A DNA stretch of 59,078 nt from Chloroflexota bacterium (GTDB lineage: Bacteria > Chloroflexota > Anaerolineae > UBA4142). This document shows, in pieces, positions 25,818 through 34,544 of this stretch. The position numbers and the translations under genes were made by a program. Below the pieces are notes generated by a model. That model made no database searches. It was not told the DNA's origin and saw only the letters and a program-made list of their open reading frames with translations. The stretch is taken from positions 1 to 59,078 of the forward strand of contig JAMCQI010000068.1 of NCBI GenBank assembly GCA_023381515.1. Reading direction: 5' to 3'. The stretch's first letter is position 1, and every line of letters starts with the position of its first letter.

Positions 25818-26993
25818 TTAGAACCCCCTGTGCTTGGCGAAGTACGGGATAAGCAGCCAATCCATTAGAAACGGAAGTGGATCGCGCAAGGAAAACAGCG
25901 CATCGTTGCTGCCCCGAATCGATCGCACGTATTCGCCAATCGTCAATCGGCCGTTCCACATTTCTGTGGCCACCACTGGAAGATCGGTGGTCAGACGGAC
26001 CCACTTGACACCCTCTTGGACAGAGCAATGGCAAGGCTGCTCTCCAAGCGCATCGGCGTACGCGAGGTACGGCAGATCGACTCCCGCATAGATGGCGAGC
26101 GTATGCCACCCCCAAATCCTTGGATTCACTTCCAGGAACTCGTATCGATTGTGTATGCGGTCCCACATGAATTCCACTTCCGCCAATCCCGTGTAGCCGA
26201 TTGCGGACAGCAATTTTGTCGCCAGGAGCTCCAATTGGGGGATGTTGACCGTCACCGCAAGTGTACTGGCGCGTCCGAATTCCATGGGATGCTGGCGCGG
26301 TCGCTTTGCCGCAAAGCCGGCCACCGGCCTACCGTCTTTGAAGAAGCCGGAATACGAATACAGATTGTCCGCACGACCGGGAATAAGCTCCTGGATCAGT
26401 ATTTCATCTGGATCCATGATCGCCGCCATCATCTCGAAGAGGGCCGCCAGTTCCTTCCAATCATTGGCGCGATAGGCTTTCTTTTTAGTGGCATAGGTGA
26501 GATGAATCGTGATTGCAGGCTTGAGCACAACCGGGTACTCGAGCGCAAGTGAGGCGAGAGCTTGCAGACTGCCTGGGCAGCATGTTTCGGGAATCGGCAC
26601 TTGTAGTTCAAGCGCCAGACGATGAGTCAAACGCTTGTCGTAAAGAAACTTGACGACATCCCAAGCCGGCGTGGTGACGCGATAGTATTCGCTGAGGCAG
26701 TCGCGGCGCTGTGAGAGGACCCTGACGGACTCGTCGGTGCTGGGAAAGAGAACGCAATCCTTCAGGTGCAGACGCTGGGCGGTTTGATTGAGATAACTGA
26801 CAAACTCGTCCTCTTTGCCGGCGGATGGACAGCGCAGATAGCCCTTGATTTGACTGGAAAACTGCGACACGCAGATCTCGTGATCCGCGATATAGACGGG
26901 CACGCCGTGCTTTGCCAAATTTCGGGCTGCTCCCAGGCTGGCAAAATGACCGCCCACGATCATCGCACTCGGTTTGCCATCTTTCTGTCTCAC
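25818..26993 (-). CDS. ATP-grasp enzyme
   Basis: GTG 26993 overlaps the acyltransferase stop (GTGA); ATG 26963 is an alternative. About 391 residues: pre-ATP-grasp fold ('MIVGGHFASLGAARNLAKHGVPVYIAD'), the ATP-grasp domain ('DKRLTHRLALELQVPIPET', 'YPVVLKPAIT', 'EILIQELIPG'), and the metal-binding end 'LAEVEFMWDRIHNRYEFLEVNPRIWGWH' with the E-x-N pair that binds Mg-ATP. ATP-grasp enzymes form amide or thioester bonds through an acyl-phosphate; members in exopolysaccharide loci are thought to link amino acids to carboxyl groups. A uronic acid from the AlgD branch would be a fitting acceptor; this is inference. Confidence 0.84.
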   Translation of the reverse strand: MRQKDGKPSAMIVGGHFASLGAARNLAKHGVPVYIADHEICVSQFSSQIKGYLRCPSAGKEDEFVSYLNQTAQRLHLKDCVLFPSTDESVRVLSQRRDCLSEYYRVTTPAWDVVKFLYDKRLTHRLALELQVPIPETCCPGSLQALASLALEYPVVLKPAITIHLTYATKKKAYRANDWKELAALFEMMAAIMDPDEILIQELIPGRADNLYSYSGFFKDGRPVAGFAAKRPRQHPMEFGRASTLAVTVNIPQLELLATKLLSAIGYTGLAEVEFMWDRIHNRYEFLEVNPRIWGWHTLAIYAGVDLPYLAYADALGEQPCHCSVQEGVKWVRLTTDLPVVATEMWNGRLTIGEYVRSIRGSNDALFSLRDPLPFLMDWLLIPYFAKHRGF

Positions 26994-27439
26994 GGCACGG
27001 GCACCGTCCCTATAGTTCTGGCGGGCAACCCGGCGACAATCGTATAGGGCTTGACATCCACGGCCACCACAGAGTTTGCCCCAACAATCGCGCCTTCCCC
27101 AATCGTGACATTTGGTAGGACGACGACGCCGGTCCCCAGCCACGCGTCGTTCTCGATAACCACGGGCCCATGCTTGACCGGAGCAAAAGGCGCAATCCGA
27201 GATGAGTTGGGCCTCGAGGATACGACCAAGGTCACTCGCGGCGAGATGGCCGCGCGGTCCCCGATTCGGACAAGGCCGTTGTCAGAAAGCTCGTCGACGA
27301 TGATGAGGTCCTCGCCGACAAACGCGTCCCTTCCGATCGTGTACCCACACGAGCGCAGCAGGACTGCGCGGAGTTGGTGGATCGGCATCTGTTTCGCCAG
27401 CAGTTTCAGAATCTTCTTGCGTACCAGCTGCATTATCAT
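26990..27439 (-). CDS. hexapeptide-repeat acyltransferase
   Basis: ATG 27439 lies seven bases after the FemAB stop; ATG 27433 is also possible. The 149 residues have an N-terminal helix, then left-handed beta-helix hexapeptide turns ('IGRDAFVGEDLIIVDELS', 'VRIGDRAAISPRVTLV') and the typical ending 'GAIVGANSVVAVDVKPYTIVAGLPAR' of the WcaF/NodL group. These trimeric enzymes move acetyl groups from acetyl-CoA to sugar hydroxyls or amines. Two segments, 'GVVVLPNVTIGEGAIVGAN' and 'VVIENDAWLGTGV', carry the usual active-site surroundings. Role: acetylation of an exopolysaccharide residue; the acceptor is unknown. Confidence 0.85.
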   Translation of the reverse strand: MIMQLVRKKILKLLAKQMPIHQLRAVLLRSCGYTIGRDAFVGEDLIIVDELSDNGLVRIGDRAAISPRVTLVVSSRPNSSRIAPFAPVKHGPVVIENDAWLGTGVVVLPNVTIGEGAIVGANSVVAVDVKPYTIVAGLPARTIGTVPVP

Positions 27440-27446
27440 AGGGACT

Positions 27447-28541
27447 TTAGCCCGCGCGCACGCGGCGGTGCCATGTCTCACCCCAAACGCGCGTCGGCAG
27501 AGTGACGGCCTGCTCGTAGAGCCAGTCGACTGCGTGAACGAGGACATCGTCGTAGACTCCCAGGTAGTGAACAATGCGGCCGCCGAAACCACGCTTGAAG
27601 CCGAACACGCCCCATAGACCATTCGCGCATTTTGGTGGCGCGTGGGCGTGGCGCTCAGGCTGGTCGCCTACTTGATCTGGAATGCCCCACAAGTCATAGG
27701 TGGCGCACCCGCGTTCACGCGCCCATCGTATCGCTTCCCACTGAAGCAAGTGATTCGGCATCAAGTTGCGATGAATGCTGCCGGACGCGCCGTACATGTA
27801 CCAGGCCTTGTTGCCGAAGGCAAAGACGAAGATTCCGGCGAGGACAGTCCCTTGAAAGGTCGCGAGAAGTAGACGAGCGTGCCCGCCGGGGACGAACAGC
27901 TCGAACGCCGCGCGGTAGTAACGCGGACCATACGCCGTAAAGTGGTCTCGCCGGCTCGTCGCCGCGATCAGGTCCTGGAAGACCGGCAGGTCGCCAAGCG
28001 TTCCATCGCGCACGACAACTCCCTTTCGGCTTGCGAGGCGAATGTTGTAGCGCGTCTTGGGTTTCATGCTCGCCAGTATCTCTTCTTCGTCGCGCTTTAG
28101 CTCAATCAGGAGAGTCGACCGGGGCTGCACAGACTGCAGGCTGCGCCGTAAGCCATTCTTACTCAATATTTGCGCCAGCCCGGGCGTATCCGGCAGGTCC
28201 GGCTCCAATTTGAGGCAGAACGCACGACGACGGTGCGCGGCGTCTCGCAATGCCGCAAGCACAGCGCTGACCGCCCGGTCGTCATTCCAATCGACCAGCG
28301 GACCTTTGGGGACGTAGGCCAACGTCTGTCCAAGAGGAAAGGAACGGTAAAGTACCTGGGCGCCCGCAACAATCCTTTTCCCGCTGCATAGCGCCACGCG
28401 CTCGACCTGCCAGCCGAAGCGGCTTTTGAGCGCGCCCCAGGGAGTTGTCTGCAACAGATGGCCCTCGGGCGATGCTGCAACAAAAGAGTCCCACGCGTCG
28501 TCGTCCGGCACTGCTCTGGCGAGTTCGCAAACGGCTCGCAT
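27447..28541 (-). CDS. FemAB/GNAT-fold peptidyl- or glycan-modifying transferase
   Basis: ATG 28541 is chosen: a GGAGA site precedes it and it leaves a 5-bp gap after the upstream glycosyltransferase stop. The 364 residues show the double-GNAT FemAB pattern: 'HLLQTTPWGALKSRFGW' near the start, 'PRSTLLIELKRDEEEILASMKPKTRYNIRLASRKGV', and 'NHLLQWEAIRWARERGCATYDLWGI', then 'FKRGFGG'. FemAB proteins move amino acids from aminoacyl-tRNA to peptidoglycan; relatives in exopolysaccharide loci probably aminoacylate sugars. A second, more divergent member lies at 40177-41256. Confidence 0.88.
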   Translation of the reverse strand: MRAVCELARAVPDDDAWDSFVAASPEGHLLQTTPWGALKSRFGWQVERVALCSGKRIVAGAQVLYRSFPLGQTLAYVPKGPLVDWNDDRAVSAVLAALRDAAHRRRAFCLKLEPDLPDTPGLAQILSKNGLRRSLQSVQPRSTLLIELKRDEEEILASMKPKTRYNIRLASRKGVVVRDGTLGDLPVFQDLIAATSRRDHFTAYGPRYYRAAFELFVPGGHARLLLATFQGTVLAGIFVFAFGNKAWYMYGASGSIHRNLMPNHLLQWEAIRWARERGCATYDLWGIPDQVGDQPERHAHAPPKCANGLWGVFGFKRGFGGRIVHYLGVYDDVLVHAVDWLYEQAVTLPTRVWGETWHRRVRAG

Positions 28542-28546
28542 GACAT

Positions 28547-29797
28547 CTATTTCTCCGAGAGGGGCGCACAATCGGATGCGCGGGAACGTGCGGGTCGGCC
28601 GGAACAGTCCAATGCCTCGTACGCTTTGAGAAGATGCGGTTCTTGATGCAGCCAGGCCAGTTCTGTCTCAACGCGCATTCTTCCAGTCTTGCCCATTCGC
28701 GCGCGCCGCGCCGGGTCATCCATGAGCGCAGCGATTTGCCGTGCCATGTCCAGTTCATCGTTGGGTCGCGCATAGGCCGCCGCATCTCGGGCCGTCACGC
28801 GGTGCTCGGGAAGAGCGAAGGCCACGATCGGTTTTCCCAAGGCCATATACTCCATCATTTTGATCATCGTGCAGCGATCGTTGAAGGGATTGGATGGATC
28901 GGGGTCGACACAAATGTCCGCCGTGGACAAATAGCGCATCAGGTCTTGATCCGAAACACGCCCGGTGAACCAAACGTGGGTTTCGATTCCCAGCTCTTTC
29001 ACCATTTTCTTGAGCTGCGGGAGCATTTTCCCCCCTCCGACAATCACACATAGAACGTCGCGCCGGTCCAGATCATAGACCAGATGCCGAATGGCTCGCA
29101 GAAGATAGTCGACGCCATCCTGAGGGCCCATCGTGCCGACGTATCCAAGAATTGTGTTGGACCTCTGTCGCAACACTGGGTCGGGTTCGACTGGACGTAT
29201 GCGCGCCAGGTCGGGGCCATTTCGGACCACTTTGATGCGCTCCGCCGGTACCCGGTCGCGCTCGATCTCGATTGCTTTGTATGATTCGTTGGTCGCGATC
29301 ACTTGATTGGCGAAGCGGCACGTCAGTTTCTCGAATAGCACGAGAATGCGGTGGACCACGCGGCTGGCCCGACCCTTGGAGGAGGCGCAGTACAACTCGG
29401 GCGACAGATCGTGATGGTCAAACACGAATGGCTTGCCAAGCAATTTGTAGAACGCCGCAATTGGGAAGAACGTCTCGGGCGGATTGTGTGCATGCAGGAT
29501 ATCAAACCCTTCTCGAAAGAGAACGACCAAAGACAGCAGAAACATTGCGCAGGTGGCATAGACGTATTCCCAAAGATAACCTAGAAACCCCTCCGCATCC
29601 GGCGGAGCGCGAAACGAATAGACGCGCGCGTCATCCGTTCCGTAGTGCTCGATGCCGTTCATCGACCGCGGACAGATCACGGAGACCCGGTAGCCGGCTC
29701 GCATCAGCGTCCGCGCCTCGGCTTTCGGACGCCAATCGAACTGATAGGGTCCATTCTCCAATAGCATGAGCACGCGACTACCAGCAGATGCCTTCAT
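28547..29797 (-). CDS. GT4 glycosyltransferase (WbuB-like)
   Basis: 416 residues of GT-B type: N-domain 'SRVLMLLENGPYQFDWRPKAEARTLMRAGYRVSVICP', 'FDILHAHNPPETFFPIAAFYKLLGKPFVFDHHDL', and C-domain 'LGYVGTMGPQDGVDYLLRAI', 'CVIVGGGKMLPQL', 'FNDRCTMIKMMEYMALGKPIVAFAL', the E-x7-E donor-binding zone in an 'xMEYMALGKP' form. It resembles WbuB-like enzymes adding GlcNAc/FucNAc-type sugars. Its first 20 bases overlap the end of the AlgD-like gene, indicating coupled translation. Sugar specificity cannot be read from the sequence. Confidence 0.87.
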   Translation of the reverse strand: MKASAGSRVLMLLENGPYQFDWRPKAEARTLMRAGYRVSVICPRSMNGIEHYGTDDARVYSFRAPPDAEGFLGYLWEYVYATCAMFLLSLVVLFREGFDILHAHNPPETFFPIAAFYKLLGKPFVFDHHDLSPELYCASSKGRASRVVHRILVLFEKLTCRFANQVIATNESYKAIEIERDRVPAERIKVVRNGPDLARIRPVEPDPVLRQRSNTILGYVGTMGPQDGVDYLLRAIRHLVYDLDRRDVLCVIVGGGKMLPQLKKMVKELGIETHVWFTGRVSDQDLMRYLSTADICVDPDPSNPFNDRCTMIKMMEYMALGKPIVAFALPEHRVTARDAAAYARPNDELDMARQIAALMDDPARRARMGKTGRMRVETELAWLHQEPHLLKAYEALDCSGRPARSRASDCAPLSEK

Positions 29798-31094
29798 ACA
29801 TACCTCGGCTCACGGCGTTGCCGCGACCTAGTCCGACCAAGTCGACCAAGACTTGATCGGGGCGAACAAGTTCCGGTACTTGGCGAAACGCGGGGCTGCC
29901 GTTCGCAATCACCACGACATCGACCGTATCCAACACTTGGTGAATCGACGAGCGCATCAGGGACGCAATGTGGGGCATCTGTTGTTCCAGAAAGGACTTG
30001 TTGGCTCCGACCAGTTCCGCCAGCCTCACTTTCTCATCATAAACGCTCACCTGGTAACCTCTGCCGACGAGGGTTTCGATTAGAGGGATGACGGGACTTT
30101 CCCGTACGTCATCGGTCCCGACTTTGAAACTCAAACCGAAAACCCCGACCTTTTTGCGACCGACGTCTTCGACCATCTTGATCCCGCGCTGGATCTGCTT
30201 CTGGTTGCTTGGCCGCACCGCCTCAAGCAGGGGGCAATCCAGATCCAGTTCCTTCGCTCGATACAGCAAGGCACGCAAGTCCTTCGGAAGACACGACCCG
30301 CCGAAGGCAAATCCCGGCGTCAAATAGGCCGGTGACAAGTTGAGCCGCGCATCTTGGCAGATCAGTTCCATGACTTGCTGTCCGTCAATCCCATTCGCCT
30401 TGCACAGATCCCCAATCTCGTTGGCAAAGGCAACCTTAACCGCATGGAATGCATTACTTACGTACTTGACTATTTCAGCCGTCCGGATCGGGAGGCGCAC
30501 GAAGGGGCTCTCTACGCTGCGGTACATTTCCTGGACCGTGTCTCCGCTGCGCTCGTCAAGTTCGCCAATCACAATGTAACTGGGATGGTAGTAGTCGTCG
30601 ATTGCACTCCCTTCGCGTAAGAACTCAGGGTTGGTGCAGACGCCAAATTCGCCGCCGGCGCAGCGACGGGACTGCATTTCGAGCAGCGGAATAAGGGCAT
30701 ACTGCGTGCTTCCCGGCAAGAGGGTGCTCCTCACCACCACCACATGGTATTGCCGCTTGGCTGCCAGCCCGGCTCCGATCTCCTTGCAGACGTTACGCAC
30801 ATGTCGCAGGTCGAGGCTGCCATTGCCGTTGCTGGGCGTCCCCACGCAGATCAAACTGATGTCGCTGTTCCGTACAGCCTCGCGTGCGTCCTGGCTTGCC
30901 TGCAGTTTGCCAGCTCGAACAACCGCACCGACAAGCTCATCCAAACCCGGCTCGACGATAGGTGATTTGCCGGATCTCACCAGTTCGACCTTTTGCGGGC
31001 TGATATCAACGCCGATCACCTCATGACCATCGTGAGCGAGGCATGCTGCGGACACGCAACCCACATAGCCAAGTCCAAATACGCTCACCTTCAT
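29778..31094 (-). CDS. algD: GDP-mannose 6-dehydrogenase (AlgD-like)
   Basis: ATG 31094 has GGGGGAG upstream, giving 438 residues (Pseudomonas AlgD is 436). It has the NAD-binding 'MKVSVFGLGYVG', 'TNPEFLREGSAIDDYYHPSYIVIG', the catalytic Cys268 in 'FGGSCLPKDLRAL', 'GLSFKVGTDDVRESP', and the AlgD-style C-terminus '..MYEGICW'. These features favour GDP-mannose over UDP-glucose as substrate. The reaction is two-step NAD oxidation of GDP-mannose to GDP-mannuronate, the committed step to alginate-like uronic acid polymers. The 138-bp gap upstream is one of the few in the locus and may hold an internal promoter. Confidence 0.88.
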   Translation of the reverse strand: MKVSVFGLGYVGCVSAACLAHDGHEVIGVDISPQKVELVRSGKSPIVEPGLDELVGAVVRAGKLQASQDAREAVRNSDISLICVGTPSNGNGSLDLRHVRNVCKEIGAGLAAKRQYHVVVVRSTLLPGSTQYALIPLLEMQSRRCAGGEFGVCTNPEFLREGSAIDDYYHPSYIVIGELDERSGDTVQEMYRSVESPFVRLPIRTAEIVKYVSNAFHAVKVAFANEIGDLCKANGIDGQQVMELICQDARLNLSPAYLTPGFAFGGSCLPKDLRALLYRAKELDLDCPLLEAVRPSNQKQIQRGIKMVEDVGRKKVGVFGLSFKVGTDDVRESPVIPLIETLVGRGYQVSVYDEKVRLAELVGANKSFLEQQMPHIASLMRSSIHQVLDTVDVVVIANGSPAFRQVPELVRPDQVLVDLVGLGRGNAVSRGMYEGICW

Positions 31095-31232
31095 GTTCTC
31101 CCCCGTGCTGTTGCCATCCAATCGACGCGGTTACGCCAATTGCACTTGCTCAACCCGCAGACAACCAACGAAATCGACCCTCGAGCGTTGCGAAATTGCC
31201 ATTGACGGAGACCGTCGGCGCCCTGCGCGTTC

Positions 31233-32372
31233 CTAGCCATTTTCACCCAGCAGCACCTGCCGCATCCGGATCATGTTGGCCTTACCGTATTTCTCGGCAA
31301 CGATTTTCCGATTCCGGCACCCCAGGTCCCTTCTAAGCTGCGGACTGACGATCAACTGGTGAAGCGCCGCGCGAAGTTGGTCGACGTCGTCAGGCTCGAC
31401 GAGAATCTCCTCTACCAACTCGGGAATTCCACCGAGGCGCGTTGAAACAACCGGCTTGCCGTATGACATCGCTTCGATAAGAGCCACCGGCACGCCCTCC
31501 TCGACGCCGGAATCGCTGCCAGCTTTCGATGGCAGCACGAACAAATCGCAAGACTGGTAGAGAAACTGTAGGACCTCGTCAGTTACTTCGCCTAGAATGG
31601 CCACTCGGTCCGCCACTCCGGCGTCGCGGGCCAATTGCGCCACATCCACAGGCCCTGGGTAGCCGGCGACCCAGAGATTCAGATCGTCCAAGCCTTTCAT
31701 CGCTTCGAACAAGACGCGATGCCCTTTCCGCTCAAGAAAGCCTGCCACGACCAGCCCTCTTACCTTCCCATCGCCAGTTTTGACAGGTTCGTGCCAATGC
31801 CTGATCACTTCCGCCCTAATCTTGTCATTTCCAAAGAGCTCAATCAATTGCCGTTTTTTGTGCTCACAATTCGTCACAATCACGTCACAGACTTCCAGTG
31901 CCTCCCGAGCCATCCCCCAGTTTGGATTCGCGTCAAGCTCATAACCATAGATGGCCACTGAGAGGGGAATCTTGAGGATGCTTTTGACGTAGTAGCCAAT
32001 GAAGAGTTGATGGCCGCCCGGAACACAATGCACTCGCTCGACGTGGCGCTTTCGCATTTGGTGGGCGAAATCAAACCCGAGCACGAAATCTACCAGTGAC
32101 TTGGTTCGGAATGCCACCTTTAGCAGCCTGAGATACAACCGCGGCGAATGCCACAGGTAGTAAGCTTGCCGCAGCAGAACGTTGATCGGGTTGTAGACGT
32201 ATAGCGCCCACTCCGGTTTGGGTGCATATGCGCCCAAAGTGTACTTGGTGGGAAACAACGTGACGGCCGCTCCGCTTTTGGCGAGTTCTTCGATCTCGCG
32301 ATACAGCCAGCCCCGGAGACCACTTTTCATCGAAAGGATATAGGCAATGCGGATCTGATTCTTGTCGACCAT
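31233..32372 (-). CDS. GT4 glycosyltransferase
   Basis: ATG 32372 starts seven bases after the epimerase stop. The 379 residues are GT-B: 'IRIAYILSMKSGLRGWLYREIEELAKSGAAVTLFPTKY', then 'SVAIYGYELDANP', and the C-domain 'VRGLVVAGFLERKGHRVLFEAM', 'LWVAGYPGPVDVAQLARDAGV', 'LFVLPSKAGSDSGVEEGVPVALIEAMSYGKPVVSTRLGGIPELV', a clear E-x7-E donor site (EGVPVALIE). It resembles colanic-acid/teichuronic-acid glycosyltransferases (WcaL/TuaC group). Exact linkage unknown. Confidence 0.88.
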   Translation of the reverse strand: MVDKNQIRIAYILSMKSGLRGWLYREIEELAKSGAAVTLFPTKYTLGAYAPKPEWALYVYNPINVLLRQAYYLWHSPRLYLRLLKVAFRTKSLVDFVLGFDFAHQMRKRHVERVHCVPGGHQLFIGYYVKSILKIPLSVAIYGYELDANPNWGMAREALEVCDVIVTNCEHKKRQLIELFGNDKIRAEVIRHWHEPVKTGDGKVRGLVVAGFLERKGHRVLFEAMKGLDDLNLWVAGYPGPVDVAQLARDAGVADRVAILGEVTDEVLQFLYQSCDLFVLPSKAGSDSGVEEGVPVALIEAMSYGKPVVSTRLGGIPELVEEILVEPDDVDQLRAALHQLIVSPQLRRDLGCRNRKIVAEKYGKANMIRMRQVLLGENG

Positions 32373-32379
32373 GGGCTTT

Positions 32380-33363
32380 TCACTTCGCGGCTTGCAAGAC
32401 GGATAACTCAGCTGTCTGCGCCACAAACCATTCAACCGTTTTCCGGATCCCCTCCTCGAGTGTGGTCTGTGGCAAGTAACCCAGTCGTCCAAGCTGCTCC
32501 ACGTTTGCCAACCACCTCTCTGGGTCACCCGGCCGAACTGAACCGCTGAAGACGAATATGGGTCGTACGCGCAAGACGCGACAAAGCGTCTCTGCCAATT
32601 CGTAGATCGAGCACTCGCGACCCGACGCTACGTTGTACACTTCTCCGTGGAGCCGTCCGAATCCGGCAACCCGCATCACGGCGGACGCGGCGTCACCTAC
32701 GTAGCTAAAATCGCGGGTCTGTTTGCCGTCTCCGTGCATGTGCAATTCACGTGGATCGTGCAAGAGCTTGGTCATCAGGTCGTACAGCACTTGTTTGCGC
32801 TGCCGAGGTCCGTAGACAGAGAACAGTCGCGCCGAAGCCGCTCGCAGACCGTACAACTGGCTGTAGACAGCAACGTATCGCTCGGCGGCGAGCTTGCTCA
32901 CACCATAAGGGGAAATCGGAACCGTGGGGTCTCCCTCCTGAATCGGCATCCGCACGCCTTGCCCGTATACGGCAGCGGACGATGCGTACACCAACGTACC
33001 GGGCCATCGATGCCTGCGCAATGCCTCCAACAATCGGAACGTACCCTCGAGGTTGATCTGATAGTCCAATGCGGGCCGCTCGACGGAGGGTGGGACATAG
33101 GCGTTCGCCGCCAGGTGCACGATAGCATCATAGGAGCGTTCGGCCAGCACGTCTTCCCAATCGATGCTCAGAATGTCGGCGCTCCGCAAATCGAGACGTT
33201 CGGTCACGCGGCTCAGGTTTTCGAGACAGCCGGTGACAAAGTTGTCGATGACCGTGACGTCGGCGCCTGCCTCGACGAACTTTTCAACCAGGTGTGAGCC
33301 GATAAACCCGGCGCCGCCGGTGATCAACAGATTCTTGTTTTTCCAGCCGTTCGTCTCGCACAC
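32380..33363 (-). CDS. NAD-dependent nucleotide-sugar epimerase/dehydratase
   Basis: GTG 33363 has GGAG nine bases upstream. The 327 residues are an extended SDR: 'NLLITGGAGFIGSHLVEKF' (Gly-x2-Gly-x2-Gly NAD site), 'DAIVHLAANAYVP', catalytic Ser in 'VYASSAAVYG' and 'SPYGVSKLAAERY' with the Tyr-x3-Lys pair, and 'NVASGRECSIYELA'. This matches UDP-glucose 4-epimerase-like enzymes acting on UDP-GlcNAc/GlcNAcA or related sugars. It probably supplies a galacto-type sugar or uronic acid to the neighbouring glycosyltransferases. Confidence 0.87.
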   Translation of the reverse strand: MCETNGWKNKNLLITGGAGFIGSHLVEKFVEAGADVTVIDNFVTGCLENLSRVTERLDLRSADILSIDWEDVLAERSYDAIVHLAANAYVPPSVERPALDYQINLEGTFRLLEALRRHRWPGTLVYASSAAVYGQGVRMPIQEGDPTVPISPYGVSKLAAERYVAVYSQLYGLRAASARLFSVYGPRQRKQVLYDLMTKLLHDPRELHMHGDGKQTRDFSYVGDAASAVMRVAGFGRLHGEVYNVASGRECSIYELAETLCRVLRVRPIFVFSGSVRPGDPERWLANVEQLGRLGYLPQTTLEEGIRKTVEWFVAQTAELSVLQAAK

Positions 33364-33395
33364 GTTTTATTTCTCCACCGCTACCGAGTCGACCT

Positions 33396-34541
33396 TTAGG
33401 CTGTGGCGCGCTCAATGGACTGGCTGCAGGCCCCCCTTCGGGTCGTCCAATCGCCCACGAGCAAGTGGTACAGGATCATTGCCAGATGCCTCGGATACGG
33501 GCGTTGATCGCTCAACAAGCCATAATCTCGCTGGGAGTGCGGGAAACTGCCGTCCGGGCGCTGACAACTCAGGACAAAGGAGAATGCGCGATCCGCCAAT
33601 CGGTCGTAGCCGTCCAAACCTAACTCACCCGCCCGAGCAAACGCCGCTCCCAAAGCCCCGGCGTGATAGGTCACTGCGGGATGAGCGACACGGCAATCGA
33701 AGCGTGCGTGCCCATCTTCCGCCAGTCCGCGCCGCAAGAACTCCAACACCCGCCGGATGATCGGCAACACGCTCGAGTCTGCGGTCATCTGGTAGTAATT
33801 GACGAGGTCGAGACACTGGAACGCGTTGTATTGGTAGCACTGATAGTGCAATCTCGACGTGTTGCGCTCGGGTCCACGGACTGTGTAAGGAAACTCGCCG
33901 CTGGACCTCTGCGCAGAGCGCAGAAAGTTCACCATCGCTGGGCACACGCTTCGGTAGCCCACGTTCCGGGTCGCTCCCGCAAGTTCGGCGAGGAACTGCA
34001 GCGCGAGAGACGTGTTGTTGGGTACCCGGCCGGTCGCCCGATGCGCAAAATAGTTCACCGCCAACTCATCGCCGACGCGTTGGAAACCGATGGTGCCAAC
34101 AAGGAATGCATGCCAGCGGAGGGCACCCTGAAGAAACCCAAGCCCGCCGGTCTGGCGAAAGGTCTCCAACAGACCCAACGAACCCCAGGTGCCCTCGACC
34201 GTCGCAATCCGTCCCTTCCACTCTGGGTTGGGATAGATCCACGCGCCGTCGTCGCGCTGCCGTCGCAGTACTTCCTCGGAGCACTGCAGAGCGATGTCTC
34301 GAAATGCAACATCGTTCGTCCGTTTGAACAGGGCCCAATTTGCTATGATCCAATAGCCTTGCCCCTGCAGATAGTAGTAGTTGTCTCGCCATTTCCGCTT
34401 GGTTAGGTAGCTCTTGATGAATCGCCCGATTCGCAAATTGAACCGGATTCCGCTGTCTGGTCCAACCAAGGCCTTTCCCGTCCAATGCCGCGAAACAAGG
34501 TATCTATGAAGTCTCAGTGCGGCGCTCACACAGCGGCTCAC
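33396..34541 (-). CDS. (alpha/alpha)-toroid protein of unknown role in exopolysaccharide operon
   Basis: GTG 34541 lies three bases after the membrane glycosyltransferase stop, with GGGAGA upstream. The 381 residues form repeated helix pairs with spaced Gly/Trp/Tyr motifs ('RDNYYYLQGQGYWIIANWALF', 'QRDDGAWIYPNPEWKGRIATVEGTWG', 'SGEFPYTVRGPERNTSRLHYQCYQYNAFQCLDL', 'SCQRPDGSFPHSQRDYGLL'), the look of an (alpha/alpha)6-7 barrel as in terpene cyclases, glycoside hydrolases and lyases. No signal peptide, so cytosolic. It lacks the DxDD motif of squalene cyclases. It may be a glycan-processing enzyme or a polymer-binding scaffold; function not recognised. Confidence 0.7.
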   Translation of the reverse strand: MSRCVSAALRLHRYLVSRHWTGKALVGPDSGIRFNLRIGRFIKSYLTKRKWRDNYYYLQGQGYWIIANWALFKRTNDVAFRDIALQCSEEVLRRQRDDGAWIYPNPEWKGRIATVEGTWGSLGLLETFRQTGGLGFLQGALRWHAFLVGTIGFQRVGDELAVNYFAHRATGRVPNNTSLALQFLAELAGATRNVGYRSVCPAMVNFLRSAQRSSGEFPYTVRGPERNTSRLHYQCYQYNAFQCLDLVNYYQMTADSSVLPIIRRVLEFLRRGLAEDGHARFDCRVAHPAVTYHAGALGAAFARAGELGLDGYDRLADRAFSFVLSCQRPDGSFPHSQRDYGLLSDQRPYPRHLAMILYHLLVGDWTTRRGACSQSIERATA

Positions 34542-34544
34542 GCT

